This document shows positions 8,672-18,123 of a stretch of 64,000 nucleotides of DNA, piece after piece. Under the pieces are notes generated by a model, which was given only the letters and a program-made list of their open reading frames with translations, was not told where the DNA came from and searched no databases. This DNA is from Microbacterium sp. PM5. GTDB taxonomy: Bacteria; Actinomycetota; Actinomycetes; Actinomycetales; Microbacteriaceae. A program made the position numbers and the translations under genes. The stretch is taken from contig NZ_CP022162.1 of the NCBI RefSeq assembly GCF_003293595.1, positions 1,346,168 through 1,410,167 on the forward strand. The letters are read 5' to 3'. How positions within the stretch are numbered: the first letter of the stretch is position 1; every line of letters begins with the position of its first letter.

Positions 8672-9877
8672 ATGAATAACGATGCGAGGCGGGGGCGCCG
8701 TCGGCATCCGCTCGTGCGCGCCGCACTCCTCGTCACTCTGATCATCGTCATCGCGACCGTTGCGGTCGTCGGTGCGCGGCTGATCGGAGACGACGCGGAA
8801 CGGCGTGACGAGGCCGCCTTCTACGCGCAGCCCGCGGATGCTGCGGCCGGTGATCCCGGGACGCTCATCCGCTCGGCCGAGCTGGTCGGGGTTCCGTTCG
8901 AGGCGCGGGCGTGGCGCGTGATGTACCGGACGACGGACGTGCAGGGCCAGGCGGTCGTGTCGACGGGGATCGTGGTGGCGCCGCGCTCTGCCGCGCCGCG
9001 AGAGGGGCGGACGGTGCTCGCCTGGGCTCACCCGACCACGGGAGCGGCCGAGGACTGCGCACCATCGCGTTCGTTCGACCCCTATGCCCTCATCGAGGGG
9101 ATGCGGTTCCTTCTGGATCGCGGCTACGTGATCGCCGCCACCGACTACGTCGGGATGGGCACGGCCGGCCCCGATTCGTACCTCGTCGGCGACACGGGCG
9201 GCAACGCCGTTCTCGATGCCGTGCGGGCTGCGCAGCACCTCGAAGACACCCGCGCGTCCGAGCGCGTGGTTCTGTGGGGTCACTCACAAGGCGGCCAGGC
9301 GGCTCTCTTCGCCGCACAACGTGCGCCTGCCTACGCGCCCGACCTCACCATCGCAGGGGTGGCGGTGGCCGCTCCGGCAGCCGATCTGACAGCGCTGCTC
9401 AGCGACCACATCAACGACATCTCGGGAGTCACGATCGGCTCGTATGCGTTCACGGCGTATGCGCAGGTCTATGCCGACCGCGGGGCCACACTCGACGGCA
9501 TCCTGACTCCGGCCGCGTACGCCGTGCTCCCCGAGATGAATCAGCTGTGCCTGCTGAGCGACATGACGCAGTTGCATCACATCGCCCAACCCGTCGTCGG
9601 CCACTTCGTCACCGCCGATCCGGCGAAGGTGCAACCCTGGGCGAGCATCCTCGCGGAGAACTCCGCGGGCGGCACAGGATTCTCCGCGCCCCTGTTCGTG
9701 GCGCAGGGCCTGAAAGACACTCTGGTCCTCCCCGCGGCGACGGAGCAGTTCGTTGCCCACGAGAAGCAGCTCGGCGTGGACGTCGACTTCCACCCGATCA
9801 GCGATGCCGACCACGGCACGGTCGCCTATCTGGCCCTTCCTGCGCTGATGGCGTGGCTGGACAGTCACCGGCTGTGA
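8672..9877 (+). CDS. Secreted or membrane-anchored alpha/beta hydrolase (secretory lipase type)
   Basis: A 401-residue protein with an N-terminal positively charged stretch and one hydrophobic segment (about residues 16-37) that acts as a signal peptide or anchor. The nucleophile is Ser205 in LWGHSQGGQAALF; an aspartate in QGLKDTLVLP and a histidine in SDADHGTVAYL complete the likely triad. The pattern, with two domains separated by a lid region and a DYVGMGTAGPDSYLVG loop, resembles the secretory (LIP-type) triacylglycerol lipases of actinobacteria. It is read away from adhE and probably has its own promoter in the 145-base gap. Confidence 0.85.
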   Translation: MNNDARRGRRRHPLVRAALLVTLIIVIATVAVVGARLIGDDAERRDEAAFYAQPADAAAGDPGTLIRSAELVGVPFEARAWRVMYRTTDVQGQAVVSTGIVVAPRSAAPREGRTVLAWAHPTTGAAEDCAPSRSFDPYALIEGMRFLLDRGYVIAATDYVGMGTAGPDSYLVGDTGGNAVLDAVRAAQHLEDTRASERVVLWGHSQGGQAALFAAQRAPAYAPDLTIAGVAVAAPAADLTALLSDHINDISGVTIGSYAFTAYAQVYADRGATLDGILTPAAYAVLPEMNQLCLLSDMTQLHHIAQPVVGHFVTADPAKVQPWASILAENSAGGTGFSAPLFVAQGLKDTLVLPAATEQFVAHEKQLGVDVDFHPISDADHGTVAYLALPALMAWLDSHRL

Positions 9878-9911
9878 CGGCGCCGGCCATGAGCCGAGAA
9901 ACGACGGAGGG

Positions 9912-10790
9912 TCAGGGGGCGAAGCCGCAGGCCGAGGCGACGAAATCGTACAGGCGGGAGCGCTGCTCGTCGCTGGCGACAAGGGTGAGGGTGCCGCTGT
10001 CGATCGGGTCGCTCAGCACCGACACCGCAGCGTCGAAGCGGGTGCCGACCTTGTCTTCGGCGATCGCATGCATGTCGCAGCGGGCGGGCACGGCATCGAT
10101 GCGAAGCGTGACGCTCTCCCCCGCCGCCACGACCTGGGCCGGTTGCCACAGCCATCCGCCGGCGGCCGGCTGCAGCAGCGTGGTGCTCTTGACGGTGTCG
10201 AGCCGCACGGACGTGGCGCCATGGTTGGCGATGCGCACGGCGAGCTCCGCCACCGCGGCACCGTCGCGGGTCACGGTGGCGACGTCGACGAGATCGACGG
10301 CGGCGGTCGCCGCGAACCGGCTCGCAAAACACCCCTGCTGCACGGCGCGCGCGACGAAGCCGAAGGGGTCGTCGACGGCGTAGTCGTCGGATGCCGCGCC
10401 ACGGTCGGTCTGGAAGACCAGATGCGCCGTGCCCGCGGCATCCGTCGGGCTTGCGCACGCGGGCGACATCAGGTCGGCGGTGACCGAGCGGGCACGGCGC
10501 GGCGGCACCGGCAGCGCGCCGGCCCATTGCAGCACGGACGCCCAGTGCGGGTCGGCGTACGTCAGAGCGGTGAGCGTCACCGCATCGGCGCCGTCGTTGT
10601 GCACGACGACCGACATCTTGCCGCGCGCGATGTCCAGCCTGTTCTGCTGCACCGAGACGCTGATGTGCGCGGGGGCGGGCAGGGCGGACGATGGGGCGAC
10701 GCACCCGCTGAAGGCCACGGCGAGGGCGAAGAGGACAAGAACGCCGGCCAGCACCCGCCCCGGACGGCTCGAGCAGGCCTCCTCGATCAT
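9912..10790 (-). CDS. Putative lipoprotein, function unknown
   Basis: About 292 residues from the ATG at 10788-10790 (MIEEACSSRPGRVL); a GTG 16 codons upstream is an alternative start. A hydrophobic segment (LAGVLVLFALAVAFSGC) ends in a cysteine that could serve as a lipobox, followed by an Ala/Pro/Ser-rich linker. Two similar beta-rich halves can be made out, each with a phrase of the type 'VVVHNDGADAVTLTALTYAD' or 'RIANHGATSVRLDTVKS', suggesting a duplicated Ig-like or DUF-type domain. No catalytic motif was seen. Read convergent with the lipase and divergent from nrdI. Confidence 0.6.
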   Translation of the reverse strand: MIEEACSSRPGRVLAGVLVLFALAVAFSGCVAPSSALPAPAHISVSVQQNRLDIARGKMSVVVHNDGADAVTLTALTYADPHWASVLQWAGALPVPPRRARSVTADLMSPACASPTDAAGTAHLVFQTDRGAASDDYAVDDPFGFVARAVQQGCFASRFAATAAVDLVDVATVTRDGAAVAELAVRIANHGATSVRLDTVKSTTLLQPAAGGWLWQPAQVVAAGESVTLRIDAVPARCDMHAIAEDKVGTRFDAAVSVLSDPIDSGTLTLVASDEQRSRLYDFVASACGFAP

Positions 10791-10884
10791 GGCGGCCAGT
10801 GTACTGACCGCGCCGCGGACACCAACCGGGTTTGTCACGCCGATGCGGCCAGCGCGCGTGACGACATCCGATCAGACTGGCGAC

Positions 10885-11325
10885 ATGCGGAAGATCCCCG
10901 TGTACTACTACTCCTCGTCGTCGAACCTGACCGGGCGGTTCGCTGAGGCTCTCGCGCGGATCGACGGCCGGCGCGTACTCAATCTGGCCCGCTCCGATGT
11001 CCGTCGCGGCGAGCCCAGCGGCCCCTGGGTGCTGCTGACGCCGTCGTACAAGGCCGGCAATGCGGATGAGGTGACCCTGCCCGCCGGGGTGCGCGCGTTC
11101 CTGCGCTCGCCGATGACGCGACGGCGCATGGTGGGCATCATCGGCTCGGGCAACCGCAACTTCGGGGACTACTACCAGGCGGCGGCGCGCCAGCTCTCGC
11201 ACACGTCGGGACGGCCGGTGCTCTTCGAGTTCGAGCTGTCGGGTACCCGCGAGGACGTGGAACGATGCGCGGCGATCCTCGCCACCCTCGACGAAGCCCT
11301 CGACGAGGTGCGCGGCGCGAGCTGA
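10885..11325 (+). CDS. nrdI: NrdI-like flavodoxin
   Basis: A 146-residue flavodoxin-fold protein beginning MRKIPVYYYSS. The FMN phosphate loop is SSSSNLTGRF at about residues 10-19 and the NrdI signature GIIGSGNRNFGDYYQ is intact. NrdI supplies oxidant to NrdF to build the dimanganese tyrosyl radical of class Ib ribonucleotide reductase. It is normally inside an nrdH-nrdI-nrdE-nrdF operon, but here it stands alone between a lipoprotein and an amine oxidase, with no nrdE or nrdF in the window. The ATG at 10885 was chosen because the homologous region begins there, although the frame is open far upstream. Confidence 0.85.
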   Translation: MRKIPVYYYSSSSNLTGRFAEALARIDGRRVLNLARSDVRRGEPSGPWVLLTPSYKAGNADEVTLPAGVRAFLRSPMTRRRMVGIIGSGNRNFGDYYQAAARQLSHTSGRPVLFEFELSGTREDVERCAAILATLDEALDEVRGAS

Positions 11326-11406
11326 GCGCGGCGCGCTGAGCGCGGCACGCTAACGTCGGCACAGACCGCATCGAGGACGACGCGGTCATCGACGAAGGAG
11401 AGCGCT

Positions 11407-12756
11407 GTGGCGGAATCACTCGACACCATCGTGGTCGGCGCCGGTGTCGCCGGGCTCACGGCGGCACGACTGCTGACGGATGCCGGTCATCGCACGGTCG
11501 TCATCGAGGCTCGGGACCGGATCGGCGGACGCGTCTGGACCGACCGCTCCGGCGGGTGGGTCACCGACCGCGGCGCCTCGTGGGTCCACGGCATCACCGA
11601 CAGCCCCGTCGCCGCGGCGGCGAGCGCGTTCGGCATGCGGATGGTGGAGTTCACGGTCGGCGGCTATCAGCCCGACAGCCGCCCGATGGCGCACTACTCC
11701 CCTGAGGGCGCGCGGTTGAGCCCGGCGGAGGCTGCGGCGTATGTGGCGGATATCCACGCTGTGGATGCCGCGCTCATCGACGTGATCGCGGCATCCGGAC
11801 CTCTCGCCACCTACCGCGATGTGACCGAGACCGCGCTCGGGGCTCAGGGGTGGCCGCCGGAACGTACCCAGCGCGTGCGGGAGTACCTGGAGCATCGCAG
11901 CGAGGAACAGTACGGCGCCGCCATCGCGGACCTTGCGGCCCACGGTCTCGACGACGATCAGATCGACGGCGACGAGGTCGTCTTCCCCGACGGCTACGAC
12001 CGCCTCGCTGAGGGGCTCGCGACCGACCTGGACATCCGGCTCTCGCACGTCGTCTCGCACGTGCGCTGGGGGGCCGATGGCGTGGCGGTCACGAGCGATC
12101 GGGGCGTCTTCACGGCGCGGCAGGCGGTCGTGACGGTGCCGGTCGGTGTGCTGCAGTCCGACGGATTCGCGATCGAGCCCGCGTTGCCGAACCCGGTCGC
12201 GGCGGCGCTGGCGCGACTGCGCATGAACGCCTTCGAGAAGGTCTTCCTGCGATTCTCGGAGCGGTTCTGGGACGCCGGCGTCTATGCGATTCGCCAGCAG
12301 GGCCCGGCGGGGCGCTGGTGGCACTCGTGGTACGACCTGACCGCATTGCACGACGAGCCGACCCTGCTCACCTTCGCTGCGGGTCCCGCCGCCGTCGCGA
12401 CCCGCAGCTGGACCGACGCCGAGGTCGTCGCCTCGGTGATGGCGCCCCTGCGCCGCCTGTTCGGCGAGGACATTGCCGACCCCGTGGCCGTGCAGCGCAC
12501 CGCGTGGCAGGACGACCCGTTCGCACGCGGCTCGTACGCCTTCATGCTGCCGGGGTCGACGACGGCGGATCATGACGCCCTCGCCACGCCGATCGGTGAG
12601 GTGCTCAACATCGCGGGCGAGGCCACGTGGACGGACGATCCGGCTACCGTCACCGCCGCCCTCTGCTCGGGTCACCGGGCGGCGCAGAACGTCCTCGGAG
12701 CTCCCGTTCCGATCGAGCGAATCTGGGACAGATCTCCCAACCTTCAGCAAGCCTGA
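11407..12756 (+). CDS. FAD-dependent amine oxidase
   Basis: A 449-residue flavoprotein of the monoamine/polyamine oxidase family. It starts at a GTG with a good AAGGAG site. The dinucleotide-binding fold is at residues 5-35 ([16 protein letters not shown], then an acidic [14 protein letters not shown]), and the C-terminal flavin motif is [30 protein letters not shown], where the canonical tryptophan/glycine spacing can be followed. It probably oxidises an amine with release of hydrogen peroxide; the substrate cannot be told. No signal peptide is present. Confidence 0.85.
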   Translation: MAESLDTIVVGAGVAGLTAARLLTDAGHRTVVIEARDRIGGRVWTDRSGGWVTDRGASWVHGITDSPVAAAASAFGMRMVEFTVGGYQPDSRPMAHYSPEGARLSPAEAAAYVADIHAVDAALIDVIAASGPLATYRDVTETALGAQGWPPERTQRVREYLEHRSEEQYGAAIADLAAHGLDDDQIDGDEVVFPDGYDRLAEGLATDLDIRLSHVVSHVRWGADGVAVTSDRGVFTARQAVVTVPVGVLQSDGFAIEPALPNPVAAALARLRMNAFEKVFLRFSERFWDAGVYAIRQQGPAGRWWHSWYDLTALHDEPTLLTFAAGPAAVATRSWTDAEVVASVMAPLRRLFGEDIADPVAVQRTAWQDDPFARGSYAFMLPGSTTADHDALATPIGEVLNIAGEATWTDDPATVTAALCSGHRAAQNVLGAPVPIERIWDRSPNLQQA

Positions 12757-12779
12757 AGGATGTGGCGTAGAGTGACGAC

Positions 12780-13172
12780 ATGCTCCCTCTCGCCATCGTC
12801 ATCATCACGGCCGCCCTCGTCTTCTACAGCATCGGCGTCTGGGCCGAACGCATTCAGCGCACCCTCCGCTGGTGGCACGCGGGCATGTTCGCCCTCGGCC
12901 TCGCCGCCGACACCACCGGCACCCTGCTCATGACGCAGATCGCGGCCGACCGGCGCGCGGACGGCGTCGCCGAGACGGCCGCGGGAACCCTCATGGCCTG
13001 GACCGGCACCGCCGCGATCGTCCTCATGGCGATCCACCTGATCTGGGCGATCATCGTGCTGGTGCGGGGCCGCGAGAACGAGAAGCGCGCGTTCCACCGC
13101 TTCAGCATCGTCGTCTGGGCGATCTGGCTGATCCCCTACGTCGCGGGCGCGGTCAGCGCGATGGCGGGCTGA
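12780..13172 (+). CDS. HsmA-like (TIGR03987) membrane protein
   Basis: A 130-residue integral membrane protein with four predicted helices (about residues 2-20, 33-52, 70-100 and 107-127). The phrases IGVWAERIQRTLRWWHAGMFALGLAADTTGT and RAFHRFSIVVWAIWLIPYVAG match the TIGR03987/HsmA family. Its function is not established. The stop overlaps the stop of the antiporter gene on the other strand by about 20 bases, so the two are convergent and tail to tail. Confidence 0.75.
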   Translation: MLPLAIVIITAALVFYSIGVWAERIQRTLRWWHAGMFALGLAADTTGTLLMTQIAADRRADGVAETAAGTLMAWTGTAAIVLMAIHLIWAIIVLVRGRENEKRAFHRFSIVVWAIWLIPYVAGAVSAMAG

Positions 13173-14349
13173 CGCTCGACGCGGCATCCGTGCCGTCGGC
13201 GGCATCCGCACCCTCGGCACGAACCGCCGTGCGCCGGGAGGCGACCGCGGTGGATGCCGCCAGCGCCGTGATCGTCACGATCGCCCCGAGCACGAGCGCC
13301 GCCTGCTCCCCCGCGGTGAGCGCTCCCGTCTCGGCTCCGATCGTGGCGGCGGCGATCGGGACGCCGAGTTGGGCGGCGGCGATCACGGCCCACAGCGGAC
13401 GCTGCCGCAGCAGCACCCCGGACAGGTGCGCGAGGAGCGCGCCCGCCCCGAGCAGCACTCCTAGCCAGAGGTACGCGGGCGCGTCGACGAGGCTGCCGAG
13501 CGAGAGCGACGCGCCGAGCCACACGAAGTAGAGGGGCGAGAGGAAGCCCTCCGTCACCGCGAACAGCTGTCGGGCGAGTCGCCGCGGCTCCCCGGCGCTG
13601 GCGACCGCCAGACCCCCGGCGAAACCGGCGAGCAGCACGGAGACGTGCGAGACGGTGGCGAGGGCGCCGAGTGCGCAGACCAGGATGAGGCTGACGCGCA
13701 GCTCGATCGCGAGCTCGTGCGTCTTGCTGGTCTCGCGCAGGCGCTTCCACCGGTCGCCGCGCGCGCCCCACCGCAGCCCCAGCGCCAGCAGCAGCGCCAC
13801 GGCGGCGATGCCGAGCGCGCCGAGGGCCGCGACCGGTGCACGCTCCGGGTCCATCGCGAGGGGCAGGGCGACGATGCAGGCCGTGTCGGCGATCGCGACC
13901 TGCGCGATGGTCGCCAGCAGCGGCGCACCTCCGAGACGCGTCTGCTGGACGGCGGGCAGCACGAGCGCGGCGGAGGACGACGCCATGACCACGGCGTAGA
14001 CGGCGGCGTGCCCCGTGTCGAACAGCGTCGCGAGTCCCCAGCCGGCGAAGGCGGCGACCACGCCGACCACGACGGCCTGCAGCGCGCCCCGGCCGAGCGC
14101 CGGGCGCAGGCGCGCGTCGCGAAGCGGCACGTGGGTGCCCGCGACGAACATCGTGAGACCGAAGCCGAGCGTCGCGAGGAAGCTGAACGTGCGGTCGGTG
14201 GGGTCGACCAGGTGCAGCCCGGAGACGCCGATCACCATGCCCGCGACGAGCTCGCCGATCACGACCGGCACGCGCCACCGACTGCCGGCGGACAGCAGCG
14301 GACCGAGCAGCGCGACCGCACCCACCAGCGCGAGCGTCTGCAGGTTCAT
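13153..14349 (-). CDS. Cation/proton antiporter (CPA2/Kef-like)
   Basis: A 398-residue membrane protein from the ATG at 14347-14349 (MNLQTLALVGAVALLGPLLSAGS). It has about twelve hydrophobic segments and the CPA2-like phrases VVIGELVAGMVIGVSG near residue 28 and VMASSSAALVLPAVQQ. It ends without the NAD-binding (RCK) tail of KefB/C. It likely exchanges sodium or potassium for protons across the cytoplasmic membrane. A much longer in-frame reading upstream to 14538 is the antisense of the next gene and was not used. The ParB-like gene lies only four bases upstream. Confidence 0.8.
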   Translation of the reverse strand: MNLQTLALVGAVALLGPLLSAGSRWRVPVVIGELVAGMVIGVSGLHLVDPTDRTFSFLATLGFGLTMFVAGTHVPLRDARLRPALGRGALQAVVVGVVAAFAGWGLATLFDTGHAAVYAVVMASSSAALVLPAVQQTRLGGAPLLATIAQVAIADTACIVALPLAMDPERAPVAALGALGIAAVALLLALGLRWGARGDRWKRLRETSKTHELAIELRVSLILVCALGALATVSHVSVLLAGFAGGLAVASAGEPRRLARQLFAVTEGFLSPLYFVWLGASLSLGSLVDAPAYLWLGVLLGAGALLAHLSGVLLRQRPLWAVIAAAQLGVPIAAATIGAETGALTAGEQAALVLGAIVTITALAASTAVASRRTAVRAEGADAADGTDAASSVSPPSR

Positions 14350-14353
14350 GCGT

Positions 14354-14743
14354 TCACGCTGCGGCGGCGTCCGGCCCGACGATGCGGCACGGGATCTCCG
14401 TGTTCTCGTCGAGGTACCAGCTGGCACAGACGCGGTGATAGCCGTCGGCGATCTGCGCGGGCAGCGCGCGCGTGAGGTCGCCGTGGACGATGAGCACGGG
14501 CGACAGCGGCTTGCCCGCGCGCACCTTGCGGAGGTCATCGGCGACGTGCGGGTTGTCGATCGGAAGCAGCGGCAGGTTCGCCGCCCGCAGGATGTCCTTC
14601 GCCTTCTTCACCACCGTCGCCCGCGTGCGCAGGGCCGCGACGAGAGAACGGGCCCGCTCGGGATCGGCGACGAGGCGGAGGTAGTCCTCCGCCGCGGGGA
14701 AGTCATGCTCGTCGGGGTCGTTCTTCCAGATGGGGTCGGCCAT
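14354..14743 (-). CDS. Small ParB/sulfiredoxin-like-fold protein
   Basis: A 129-residue protein of unknown role. The C-terminal half holds the phrase PVLIVHGDLTRALPAQIADGYHRVCASWYLDENTEIPCRI-like order: a strand, then IADGYHR, which matches the 'DGhHR' nucleotide-binding corner of the ParB/Srx fold. The N-terminal half is helical and charged with a dilysine motif (VVKKAKDILRAA). There is no helix-turn-helix, so it is not a partition protein. It directly precedes the antiporter gene on the same strand. Confidence 0.55.
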   Translation of the reverse strand: MADPIWKNDPDEHDFPAAEDYLRLVADPERARSLVAALRTRATVVKKAKDILRAANLPLLPIDNPHVADDLRKVRAGKPLSPVLIVHGDLTRALPAQIADGYHRVCASWYLDENTEIPCRIVGPDAAAA

Positions 14744-14788
14744 GAGGACATTGTGCTCCGCGGCGGGGCCGGCGCCCGGCGCGACGCG

Positions 14789-15211
14789 TCACGAGTCCTG
14801 CGTGGCCGCCCCGTCCCGCTGCAGCGCGAAGTCGCCGAGGGCGGCGGAGGTGGGCAGATCGACCCACAGCCGGAGGCTGCCGGGGCGCGCTCCGGCCCCG
14901 TTGATGATCGCCGCGCCGCCGATTCGACGCAGGAGCGGAGCGATGGACGCGGCGACCTCGCGCGGGAGCGAGCCGACACCGCGGCCGTTGGAGGTCACGG
15001 CCACCGTGGTCGTGTCGTGCCGGGTCGAGGCGACGTGGCGCATCACGTAGGTGCGCCGCTCCTCACCGCGACGCTCACGGTCGTTGACGAGGAAATGTGT
15101 CTTCTCGAGAGCGACCCGCCGCGTCTCGAGCCCGCGCAGATCGGGGAGATCGTCGTGCCGGCTGACACGACCGGTCACGACATGGAGCACTTCTTCCCAC
15201 CACGCTGGCAT
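14789..15211 (-). CDS. Conserved hypothetical protein
   Basis: A 140-residue protein taken from the ATG at 15209-15211 (MPAWWEEVLHVVTG), which has an AAGGAAGG ribosome site; the frame is open 15 codons further. No family was recognised. The sequence is basic in the middle with a run RDRERRGEERRTYVMRHV-like order and a C-terminal half rich in small residues. No signal peptide or membrane segment was seen. It lies between two other hypotheticals on the same strand. Confidence 0.55.
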   Translation of the reverse strand: MPAWWEEVLHVVTGRVSRHDDLPDLRGLETRRVALEKTHFLVNDRERRGEERRTYVMRHVASTRHDTTTVAVTSNGRGVGSLPREVAASIAPLLRRIGGAAIINGAGARPGSLRLWVDLPTSAALGDFALQRDGAATQDS

Positions 15212-15342
15212 GGCACCTTCCTTTCGGGTCGGTATGCCATCACCGCAGTGGAGCATGTGTCCACCGTCTCACACCGGACTGTGGGAGTGCTGACCGCCTC
15301 AGTCCCGGGTCGATCGGACCGTCGGCACCGTCGTGTTCGGCA

Positions 15343-15807
15343 TCATCCGGCAGCGGGCACGGCGCGCTCGAAGCTGACCGACGCGGCGAGGGCCACGACG
15401 GCGGCGGCGCGCTCGCGCTCTCCCTCGGCCGTCTTCTCGTCGCGCAGGGCGGCCGCGTCGCGGCGCTCGACGGCGCGGTCGCTGATCTCCGCGAGCCGGT
15501 CGGCAAGCACCGTTCCGAGACCGTCGCGCAGCTCTTCGAGGTTGGTGTTCGCGATCTCCAGGCGGCGATCGGACACCGTCAGCTCGACCACGGGGTATCC
15601 GTTGCGGATCAGCATCTCGCGCGTCTCGTCGCTCAGCAGATCGGCGATCTCCTCGCGCTGCGGCCGACGGGTGAACACCGCCTCGACGGTGTAGCGGGCC
15701 GGGGCGTCCGCTGTCATCAATGCGGACGGCAGCGAGCCCGCCAGCACCGATCCGAGGCCGAGGGCGGCGCTGTGGGACGGGCTCTTCGTCGTGCTCTGTG
15801 TACTCAT
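15343..15807 (-). CDS. Hypothetical protein, basic/helical
   Basis: A 154-residue soluble protein of unknown function, from the ATG at 15805-15807. The middle reads VEAVFTRRPQREEIADLLSDETREML, then VELTVSDRRLEIANTNLEELRDGLGTVLADRL, a pattern of two strands and a long helix; the end is a charged helix (RRDAAALRDEKTAEGERERAAA) that could be a coiled coil. No known domain was identified. The 131-base gap downstream, before the next gene, shows no clear signal. Confidence 0.5.
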   Translation of the reverse strand: MSTQSTTKSPSHSAALGLGSVLAGSLPSALMTADAPARYTVEAVFTRRPQREEIADLLSDETREMLIRNGYPVVELTVSDRRLEIANTNLEELRDGLGTVLADRLAEISDRAVERRDAAALRDEKTAEGERERAAAVVALAASVSFERAVPAAG

Positions 15808-15870
15808 GACCTGACGGTACGCCCCGAAGATGTGCGCCTCACAGCTTCGGGGCGTACTCCCGCGCGTCGC

Positions 15871-16419
15871 TCACGCGTCGGCGCGGGACGGAAGGACCCA
15901 GCCGGCGCGCGGGAAGTGGCACGTGTAGCCGTTGGGATAGCGCAGCAGGTAGTCCTGGTGCTCGGGCTCCGCCTCCCAGAACGCGCCCAGGGGCTCGATC
16001 GTCGTGACGGCCGGGGCCGGCCACAGCCCGGACGCGTCGACGTCGGCGATCGTGTCACGGGCGACGCGCTCCTGCTCGGGCGTGACGGGGAAGATGGCCG
16101 AGCGGTAGCTCGTACCGATGTCGTTGCCCTGGCGGTTCAGCGTCGACGGGTCGTGGATCTGGAAGAAGAACGCCAGGATGTCGCGATACGTCGTCACACC
16201 CGGATCGAAGACGATCTCGACCGCTTCGGCGTGGCCCGGGTGATGCCGGTAGGTCGCGTGGTCCTTCTGGCCGCCCGTGTACCCGACGCGGGTGCTGATC
16301 ACACCGGGCTGGCGGCGGATCAGATCCTCCATCCCCCAGAAGCAGCCACCCGCGAGGATCGCGGTCTCGGTGCCGGCCGGCTGGGTGATGGCTCCGGTGT
16401 CGCTCGGTCCGCTGGTCAT
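15871..16419 (-). CDS. msrA: Peptide-methionine (S)-S-oxide reductase
   Basis: A 182-residue MsrA that reduces S-methionine sulfoxide in oxidised proteins. The catalytic Cys26 is in the signature [13 protein letters not shown], and downstream [15 protein letters not shown] and the YRSAIF motif are all intact. No resolving cysteine is obvious near the C-terminus, so it may depend directly on thioredoxin or mycoredoxin. Its ATG overlaps the msrB stop by four bases, giving an msrB-msrA operon for repair of both sulfoxide epimers. Confidence 0.95.
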   Translation of the reverse strand: MTSGPSDTGAITQPAGTETAILAGGCFWGMEDLIRRQPGVISTRVGYTGGQKDHATYRHHPGHAEAVEIVFDPGVTTYRDILAFFFQIHDPSTLNRQGNDIGTSYRSAIFPVTPEQERVARDTIADVDASGLWPAPAVTTIEPLGAFWEAEPEHQDYLLRYPNGYTCHFPRAGWVLPSRADA

Positions 16420-16904
16420 GCTGCATCCTCCTGGGTGGTCGTCGGGTCGGTGGTGGGGGCGGTGGGGAATCGGTCGAGATACTCACCGTAACCCTGGTCG
16501 GCGAGCTCATCGACGGGCACGAAGCGCAGCGATGCCGAGTTCATGCAGTAGCGCAGGCCGCCCTCGGCGCGGGGGCCGTCGTCGAAGACGTGGCCGAGGT
16601 GGCTGTCGGCACCGGAGGAGCGCACCTCGGTGCGCGTCATCCAGAGCGTGCGGTCGGTCGTGGTGACCACGGCATCCGGATCGATCGGGCGGGTGAAGCT
16701 CGGCCATCCCGTGCCGCTGTCGAACTTGTCCGTCGATGCGAACAGGGGCTGGCCCGAGACGACATCGACGTAGATGCCGTCGTCGTGCAGGTTCCAGTAC
16801 GCGTTTCGGAACGGCGGCTCGGTGCCCTCGTCCTGCGTCACGGCGTACTGCTGGTCGGTGAGGCGGCTGAGCGCCTCGGGAGTCTTGCGGTAGTCCTTCG
16901 ACAT
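16416..16904 (-). CDS. msrB: Peptide-methionine (R)-S-oxide reductase
   Basis: A 162-residue MsrB that repairs R-methionine sulfoxide. The catalytic Cys120 is in [13 protein letters not shown], with [24 protein letters not shown] intact. The two CxxC pairs that bind structural zinc in many MsrBs are missing (the first is replaced by [10 protein letters not shown]), so this is a zinc-free form. The start ATG at 16902-16904 was chosen for its GGAG site and the family start [15 protein letters not shown]; the frame runs on upstream without coding signs. Confidence 0.95.
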   Translation of the reverse strand: MSKDYRKTPEALSRLTDQQYAVTQDEGTEPPFRNAYWNLHDDGIYVDVVSGQPLFASTDKFDSGTGWPSFTRPIDPDAVVTTTDRTLWMTRTEVRSSGADSHLGHVFDDGPRAEGGLRYCMNSASLRFVPVDELADQGYGEYLDRFPTAPTTDPTTTQEDAA

Positions 16905-17126
16905 GGTGTCTCCTCTGCGAATACCGCTGGCTGCGGCATCACTCGTTGCAACAGAGGATGCGCCCGATTTGGTCCCGTGAGGCTGGGCGGCGGCTGTGAG
17001 TTCTGGAGAGGCCGACCAAGGGACGCCCTGAAGCTCCCATAGGAAACCCAAAGAATCGATGAGGGGTGCGCTTAGGCGTTGCTTCCACACTCGGAACATC
17101 TCGACCGCACTCCTGAGGAGAACGAC
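16905..17126. other. 222-base divergent intergenic region
   Basis: It separates msrB (minus) from the Tat-linked dioxygenase (plus) and must hold both promoters. A short palindrome GTTGCAAC lies near 16945, and GGAAACCC/GGAAC-like stretches could be extracytoplasmic sigma factor -35 elements, but no convincing promoter pair or operator was identified. A GAGGAG ribosome site precedes the dioxygenase start. Confidence 0.4.
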
Positions 17127-18095
17127 ATGAACCGCATCCCCGAACCCGACCAGACGCCCGACGGTCCGGCCTTCGAAGGTCGCCTGCTGGACCGCCCCGA
17201 CGACGAGGTGGTCGACCAAGGCGCCGGCTTCGACATGCGCACTCTCGTCAGCCGCCGCAACGTCCTCGCGCTGGTCGGCCTCGGCGCCGGGGCCGCCACC
17301 CTGGCGGCCTGCAGCGCGCAGAGCGCGGCCAGCCCGACGACATCCACCGCGACGACGACTGCGAGCACGACGCCCTCGAGCTCGCCCTCCCCCTCAGCCA
17401 CGTCGTCGGCGACCTACGCCACGGCGGAGATCAACCAGGAGACGAACGGCCCCTACCCTGCCGACGGAACCGGCGGGGTGAACGTGCTGAGCGAGTCGGG
17501 CATCGTGCGCGGCGACATCCGCTCCAGTCTTGACGGCGGCGCCACGGCAGAGGGAGTGCCGCTCACGTTCACGTTCACGCTCAGCGACCTCGCGAACGGC
17601 AACGCGCCCTACGCCGGCGCGGCGATCTACGTCTGGCACTGCGATGCGCAGGGCCTGTACTCGATGTATTCGGACGCCATCGTCGACGAAACCTACCTCC
17701 GCGGCATCCAGGTCGCCGACGCGAGCGGCCAGGTCACCTTCTCCACCATCGTGCCCGGCTGCTACCGCGGCCGGTGGACGCACATCCACTTCGAGGTCTA
17801 CCCGGATGCCGCCTCGGCGACGAACGTGGAGAACCAGATCGCGACGTCACAGGTGGCCTTCCCCCAGGAGATGCTCGACGCGGTGTATGCGCTGAGCAGC
17901 TATCCGGGATCGTCGGCGAACCTCGCCGATATCGGCAGCCTGGACAACGACAACGTGTTCTCCGACGGCTACGAGCTCGAGATGGGCACCTTCTCCGGCG
18001 ACACCGGTTCGGGGTACGTCGGATCGCTCTCGGTCGCTATCGACGCGAGCACCCAGGCCACGGTCTCGTCGCCCGGTGGCGGCAGCCGCCCGTGA
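17127..18095 (+). CDS. Tat-exported lipoprotein, intradiol ring-cleavage dioxygenase-like
   Basis: A 322-residue protein from the ATG at 17127 with a GAGGAG site. A long, acidic 41-residue n-region precedes the twin arginines (Arg43-Arg44 in [10 protein letters not shown]), then a hydrophobic stretch and a lipobox ending at Cys62 (LAAC), followed by an S/T-rich linker (about 66-95). The mature part matches the intradiol dioxygenase fold: [17 protein letters not shown] gives one histidine-tyrosine pair and [13 protein letters not shown] the other Tyr and His ligands, so a non-haem Fe(III) centre is likely intact. It may open a catechol-type ring outside the membrane. Tat genes follow directly. 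Confidence 0.85.
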   Translation: MNRIPEPDQTPDGPAFEGRLLDRPDDEVVDQGAGFDMRTLVSRRNVLALVGLGAGAATLAACSAQSAASPTTSTATTTASTTPSSSPSPSATSSATYATAEINQETNGPYPADGTGGVNVLSESGIVRGDIRSSLDGGATAEGVPLTFTFTLSDLANGNAPYAGAAIYVWHCDAQGLYSMYSDAIVDETYLRGIQVADASGQVTFSTIVPGCYRGRWTHIHFEVYPDAASATNVENQIATSQVAFPQEMLDAVYALSSYPGSSANLADIGSLDNDNVFSDGYELEMGTFSGDTGSGYVGSLSVAIDASTQATVSSPGGGSRP

Positions 18096-18123
18096 CCTCT
18101 CACCCCACCGAAGGAAAGAAATC

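Noticed and set aside
8528..9283. N-terminal extension of adhE by up to 252 codons in the same open frame
   Set aside because: It is antisense to the lipase gene, is rich in Arg/His as shadow frames are, and the ATG at 8527 has an RBS and the normal AdhE start.
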